From JAVXGM01 sp036657395 (GTDB taxonomy: Bacteria > Bacillota > Clostridia > Peptostreptococcales > Anaerovoracaceae), in NCBI GenBank assembly GCA_036657395.1, contig JAVXGM010000005.1:62001-126000 (forward strand): a DNA stretch of 64,000 bases. Reading direction: 5' to 3'. The position numbers and the translations under genes were made by a program. Below, one piece after another: positions 60,245 to 64,000 of this stretch; the stretch's first letter is position 1, and each line of letters starts with the position of its first letter. Under the pieces are notes generated by a model. That model was not told the DNA's origin. It made no database searches and saw only the letters and a list, made by a program, of their open reading frames with translations.

Positions 60245-61565
60245 TATGCAAACCCACTTGGGCAGGATTATCCATCAACTGTCCCTTCCCATTAAATCTG
60301 GAGCCATGGCAAGGACATTCCCATGTGTCTTCGTATGGATTCCATTGTAGCTTGCATCCTAAATGGCTGCATCTTGACTTTCCAGCAAAAATCCCTTTTA
60401 TTAGATTTTTTCCACTTCCTAGTCCTTCTCGAAGTATAGCAGGCAAATCCCGGCTCACAGAAAATCTCCCAGGGTAAAAAAGCGTTGTACTACTATCTTC
60501 TATTCCTAGAATCTGGCGAGTAATACTTTGGGCTCCAACCATGGATTGAGTCATTCCCCATTTACCAAATCCAGTAGCTACATACCAATTTGGAGTTTTT
60601 TTGGAAAATCTTCCAATGTATGGAATTGAGTCTAAAGTAATACAATCTTGAGCTGACCATTTAGCCACAAGACTACTCTCTGACCAAAGTTTCCTTCCTT
60701 CTTTGCATAGAACCTGGTATGGATCTTCTTTTGGGATACGCCCCGTTCTATGCCCTTCGCCGCCAAAGAGTAGGTACTTTCCAACATTTCTTAGGGAATA
60801 AGCATATCCTTTATCAATGCCTAGATACATCCCCTCTAATCGAGTTGCATTTTCCAGTGCCACCACATAACTTCTTTTTTGGTGAATTTTGGTAAAAAAA
60901 TATCCAGGCCTATTGATAAATGGGTAATGGGTTGCCATCACTATATGCTCTGCTTTTACTGTCGCTTCTCTTGTCTGTACAATATTTTCTTTTATTTTAA
61001 TCACTGGGGTATTTTCATAAATTATAAGATTCTTAGCTAGATGATTTAAAAACATTAATGGATCAAATTGTGCCTGGTTGTTAAATACCAAAGCCCCCGC
61101 CACATGAAAGGGAAGTTCCGTATGTTTTACAAAATGGCAGTCAATGCCTAAAATCCGGGATGCTTCTTCTTCTTTTTTCAAAAGAAATTCGCCCTCTTTA
61201 GAATAGAGGTAAGCAGGAATACGACTAAATTCACAAGCGATTTTTTCCCTTTCAATGACTTTTCTGTAGTCATCTATTGCCCTAGTATTTAGTTTTGCAT
61301 ATTCTGATCCTATTTCTTTCCCGAAATTCCTTAGTAGTTTTTCATATATGAGCCCATGCTGGCAGGTAATCTTTGCCGTGGTATGTCCCGTTTGCCCACT
61401 GCCTATTTTATCTGCTTCTAAAATTACTGTAGAAAGACCCTTTCTTTTTAAATAGTAGGCTGTAAGTATTCCTACCATGCCAGCCCCAATAATGGCAACA
61501 TCCACTTCTTTGTTTTCTCTCAAATACGATCTTTCCTTGTGATCATCTATCCAAATTGATTTCAT
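60237..61565 (-). CDS. FAD-dependent oxidoreductase with C-terminal Rieske [2Fe-2S] domain
   Basis: A 442-residue DadA/glycine-oxidase-type flavoprotein. FAD motif DVAIIGAGMVGILTAYYLKRKG is at about 22-43; GSGQTGHTTAKITCQHGL follows. The last ~45 residues have the Rieske ligands CSHLGC and CPCHGSRFNGKG. Related proteins (YhfW type) are usually about 500 residues; this one ends soon after the cluster. A palindrome at 61578-61594 may control it. Substrate is unknown; pairing with the tocopherol-cyclase-like protein suggests a cyclic or lipid substrate. Confidence 0.9.
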   Translation of the reverse strand: MKSIWIDDHKERSYLRENKEVDVAIIGAGMVGILTAYYLKRKGLSTVILEADKIGSGQTGHTTAKITCQHGLIYEKLLRNFGKEIGSEYAKLNTRAIDDYRKVIEREKIACEFSRIPAYLYSKEGEFLLKKEEEASRILGIDCHFVKHTELPFHVAGALVFNNQAQFDPLMFLNHLAKNLIIYENTPVIKIKENIVQTREATVKAEHIVMATHYPFINRPGYFFTKIHQKRSYVVALENATRLEGMYLGIDKGYAYSLRNVGKYLLFGGEGHRTGRIPKEDPYQVLCKEGRKLWSESSLVAKWSAQDCITLDSIPYIGRFSKKTPNWYVATGFGKWGMTQSMVGAQSITRQILGIEDSSTTLFYPGRFSVSRDLPAILREGLGSGKNLIKGIFAGKSRCSHLGCKLQWNPYEDTWECPCHGSRFNGKGQLMDNPAQVGLHND

Positions 61566-61577
61566 TTTATCACCTCA

Positions 61578-61594
61578 TTAGTAGTATTTACTAA
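61578..61594 (-). promoter_or_regulatory. Inverted repeat upstream of the FAD/Rieske gene
   Basis: TTAGTA-GTATT-TACTAA, a perfect 6-bp dyad with a 5-base spacer, ending 12 bases before the start codon. Position suits a repressor or a translational operator. Confidence 0.45.
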
Positions 61595-61608
61595 TTAATC
61601 AAAAAAAA

Positions 61609-61630
61609 CCGAGAAACAATTGTTTCTCGG
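61609..61630 (-). terminator. Terminator of the small membrane protein gene
   Basis: A 22-base perfect palindrome (arm CCGAGAAACAA) followed on the minus strand by eight T residues. It separates the upstream gene from the FAD/Rieske operon. Confidence 0.85.
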
Positions 61631-61682
61631 AAATTTATATTAGGATCGTTAGCTCGCCTGAGCTTACATCAATTTAAGGTAT

Positions 61683-62093
61683 TTATACAATTTGTGCATA
61701 AATACTTCCAACTCCTACAGCTACAATAATTACAGTATATATAACTGCAAATATCAGCCCTACAATAAAGGCTACAAGCCCCGCTCTACTCCATGACCTT
61801 TGACATTTTTCAAATTCTTTTACTGAAGAAAATTCACCTGTCTCCCATGCCCATTGATTACCTTTTGCTCCGCAAATAAACACCCACACAATTCCAAATA
61901 GGGGAATTATACAAAGAATAGGCAAATATACTTTATGACCAATTCCCCACCAAACATTAAATGTAAATGCACCCCAGTTCCACTTCTTGATCTCTCGGGG
62001 CACCTCTTGATATTTTGTTGGTGGATTGCTGTTAGCCTCTGGTGTTGGATTAGGCTCTGGTATTGAATTAGTTGTATTTGTTTGATTATCCAT
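61683..62093 (-). CDS. Small membrane protein with WNWGAF motif
   Basis: A 136-residue protein with a disordered Asn/Pro/Thr-rich N-terminus (about 1-30), then KKWNWGAFTFNVWWGIGHKVYLPIL, a first membrane region (about 50-75), CGAKGNQWAWETGEFSSVKEFEKCQ, and a final helix (about 103-130). This WNWGAF...AKGNxWAW pattern is common in small membrane proteins of many bacteria and has no assigned function. Its own terminator and RBS (AAGGAG) are present. Confidence 0.82.
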   Translation of the reverse strand: MDNQTNTTNSIPEPNPTPEANSNPPTKYQEVPREIKKWNWGAFTFNVWWGIGHKVYLPILCIIPLFGIVWVFICGAKGNQWAWETGEFSSVKEFEKCQRSWSRAGLVAFIVGLIFAVIYTVIIVAVGVGSIYAQIV

Positions 62094-62137
62094 AACTTCA
62101 TTCTCCTTTTTTACATTTTAACTTCGATTGGCAATAA

Positions 62138-64000
62138 CTAATCGTTGATGGTAAATTTATGTTCAAATTCATTAACTGGCATAGGCTTCCCATAAAGATA
62201 CCCCTGGGCTAAATCACAACCAAGTTTACATAGGATTTCTTCCTGCATCTTGGTCTCTACCCCCTCGGCAATAACACTGATCTCAAGTTCATTACACATA
62301 GCAACAATGTTTTTTAAAACCACCTGATTCCTTTTTTGCTTTGCTAATGAATGTATGAGACTTTTGTCTAGCTTAATAACATCAAACTTAATATCGGTTA
62401 AAATAGATAGGTTTGCATATTTGATTCCAAAGTCGTCTAGACCAATAGCATAGCCTGCTTCATATAGATCTTTCGCCGCCTGATATAAAATACTTCGCCC
62501 CTCCTCTGCAAGACTTTCAGTAATTTCAATCTCAATACTTCCCTTAGCCACATCATATTTTGCAATAATGGCCTCCATTGCCTCTAAAATGCCACTTTCC
62601 ACAAGGGTAAGTCGAGAAAAATTAAGAGATATGGTTGGTAATTGAAAGCTTTTTCCTTTCCATTTTTCTAGCACCCTACATACCTCCTCGAATACGAATA
62701 AATCCACATATCGAACTAAATTGTTTTCCTCCAAACTAGGAATGAATTTTACGGGAGATACTATACCTACATTTTTGTCATTATACCTTATTAGCGCTTC
62801 AGCACCAATTATTTTCTTTTCTCTCATATTAATCTTAGGCTGGAGATAAATCTCAAACTGTCTATTTTCTATGGAGGCAATCAAATCTTGAAACACTTTA
62901 AGTCGACCCACATTGTCAAAATCATTCGTCTTTTCATGTTGCTTTTTTTTGTTTAACTGCATAGTTTGCATTGCTTGTTTAGTTAAATCTTCTAGATTTT
63001 TCTCCACATCATCCCAAGCACTACCAAAAGACACAGTGAACTTCCCATATTCATCTAATATTTTCCTCGTCTTCTTAAGCTTAGCTTCCAAATTTGCCTG
63101 AGAATTATTTTCTCCAATCACTAGAAACTCATCTCCGTTAAGACGAAATATCTTTTCATCTGTAAATATCTTAGTAACTGCCTCTGCAAACAATTTTATG
63201 TAAAAATCTCCTGTGGCTACACCTCGAGCATTATTAATCCCCTCAAGATCATCTATATTAGCCACTACAACCCCTAATGATTCACAGTCATCCTCGTGAT
63301 ACTCCTTAGCGTATAATCTGTACCGCAGCCGGTTGAGAAGTCCAGTCAAATCATCATGGGTACTAGCATATATGGTACTTTCAATCAGCTGTCTCTTTTT
63401 TATCTCACTTGCGATGAATCCGGAAAAAGCATCTAAAAAATCTTCGTTTTGATAATTTGCAGAAACATTTTGAATCCCAATATATCCTATTGTGCTCTCC
63501 TCATCTTCCACCTTTACCCAGCGTAGATTGTTAATATTATTGTTTTTCATAAATTGGTACATATCAAATGATTGGCTTAGCATAGACTCTGGGTTTTCCA
63601 CAATCACTGGTTGTTTCCATCGTCTTGTATAAATCCATTGACTAACTTGCTGCTCCCATTTACCATACCCTTCCACATCTGCCATAGATTCAGGCCAAGA
63701 AAATTCAGCCTTGTATCCAGAGTCACCCTGTGTTTTACTCCAAAATTGTACATAATCTGCATTAAAAAATGTTGCTATGGTTTCCAGTGCACCAATGATT
63801 GCACTATGCAAGTCTTTGGACTGGCACATTGCCTGTATTCCCATAAGTATACTGTGATTTTTAGTATTTCCACTCCCCAGTGCAGCTATCGTACTTTTCT
63901 CTTTGGAAATATCAACATATATAGCTATCACCACTTCTTTACCATTCCACTGAACCAACTTTTCCTTAACTAGAAATTCTTGTTTTAGTATGAGATTTTG
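62138..64000 (-). CDS. PAS-GAF-GGDEF-EAL cyclic-di-GMP protein (N-terminus outside window)
   Basis: The frame is open to the right edge, and the first visible residues (WNGKEVVIAIYVDISKEK) are the end of a PAS domain, so the true start lies beyond 64000; the TTG at 63958 is not needed. A GAF-like region (about 50-190 from the edge) precedes the GGDEF domain, whose site reads RLNGDEF and whose preceding loop (NIDDLEGINNARG) is degenerate. The EAL domain is complete: AEALIRYN, LNFSR, EITES, DDFG, IKLDKS and EGVET. It is therefore predicted to be mainly a phosphodiesterase, with the GGDEF domain perhaps regulatory. Confidence 0.93.
   Translation of the reverse strand, partial: QNLILKQEFLVKEKLVQWNGKEVVIAIYVDISKEKSTIAALGSGNTKNHSILMGIQAMCQSKDLHSAIIGALETIATFFNADYVQFWSKTQGDSGYKAEFSWPESMADVEGYGKWEQQVSQWIYTRRWKQPVIVENPESMLSQSFDMYQFMKNNNINNLRWVKVEDEESTIGYIGIQNVSANYQNEDFLDAFSGFIASEIKKRQLIESTIYASTHDDLTGLLNRLRYRLYAKEYHEDDCESLGVVVANIDDLEGINNARGVATGDFYIKLFAEAVTKIFTDEKIFRLNGDEFLVIGENNSQANLEAKLKKTRKILDEYGKFTVSFGSAWDDVEKNLEDLTKQAMQTMQLNKKKQHEKTNDFDNVGRLKVFQDLIASIENRQFEIYLQPKINMREKKIIGAEALIRYNDKNVGIVSPVKFIPSLEENNLVRYVDLFVFEEVCRVLEKWKGKSFQLPTISLNFSRLTLVESGILEAMEAIIAKYDVAKGSIEIEITESLAEEGRSILYQAAKDLYEAGYAIGLDDFGIKYANLSILTDIKFDVIKLDKSLIHSLAKQKRNQVVLKNIVAMCNELEISVIAEGVETKMQEEILCKLGCDLAQGYLYGKPMPVNEFEHKFTIND

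Overview
The window is a gene-dense, low-GC chromosomal segment from an anaerobic Firmicute, most likely class Clostridia. I see strong GGAGG-type ribosome binding sites throughout, a Zn-type S14, a Zn-type adenylate kinase, an rpoN-gap-pgk-tpiA-eno block, an ion-pumping pyrophosphatase (HppA), a perfect CIRCE box and an S10-spc-alpha supercluster with map and adk embedded. Family-level placement (for example Anaerovoracaceae-like) is a guess. I recognise no rRNA, tRNA, CRISPR array, prophage or insertion sequence, so this is mainly core genome with a few accessory operons.

Layout. 1-5330 (minus): yraN-yifB/comM-dprA-topA (topA runs off the left edge), then a metallo-hydrolase/HAD phosphatase pair. 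5500-10359 (plus): a K+ uptake cassette, trkA and two tandem trkH paralogues, followed by a CBS-domain protein. 10364-23178 (minus): trmL, rpoN, gap-pgk-tpiA-eno, secG, hppA, a small lipoprotein, rnr and a glutamate decarboxylase overlapping rnr. 23350-24828 (plus): an ACT-less homoserine dehydrogenase and a SEC-C protein. 24881-25510 (minus): nth. 25702-28782 (plus): an NCS1 permease and a dihydropyrimidinase/hydantoinase. 28828-30870 (minus): a DUF5685 protein, a Cys-tailed J-domain protein and a membrane protein. 31089-36237 (plus): aconitase, isocitrate dehydrogenase and a GntR/FCD regulator, then NfeD and SPFH membrane proteins. 36355-38946 (minus): clpB behind CIRCE. 39201-54613 (minus): 31 genes for ribosomal proteins, RpoA, SecY, Adk, Map and IF-1. 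55139-56032 (plus): an EamA permease. 56100 to the right edge (minus): two nucleoside-type kinases, a Cys-rich miniprotein, a PC4-like protein, a tocopherol-cyclase-like protein with a FAD/Rieske oxidoreductase, a small membrane protein and a PAS-GAF-GGDEF-EAL protein cut by the right edge.

How the genes fit together. Glycolysis from GAPDH to enolase is encoded here except phosphoglycerate mutase. Aconitase plus isocitrate dehydrogenase make 2-oxoglutarate for glutamate synthesis and appear controlled by their co-transcribed GntR protein, through a doubled GTATAC site lying on the promoter -10. The Trk cassette and the K+-requiring type of pyrophosphatase both concern monovalent-cation balance.

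The best candidates for something undescribed are: (i) the DUF5685/J-protein/membrane-protein operon, where DUF5685 carries two Asp-rich motifs reminiscent of class I isoprenoid synthases and the J-protein ends in eight cysteines; (ii) structured RNA in the rpsJ leader and in an unusually long rpsJ-rplC gap; (iii) a GAPDH with altered coenzyme-binding residues; and (iv) an S3 protein with a ~95-residue charged tail. All assignments come from reading the sequence; no database search was run.
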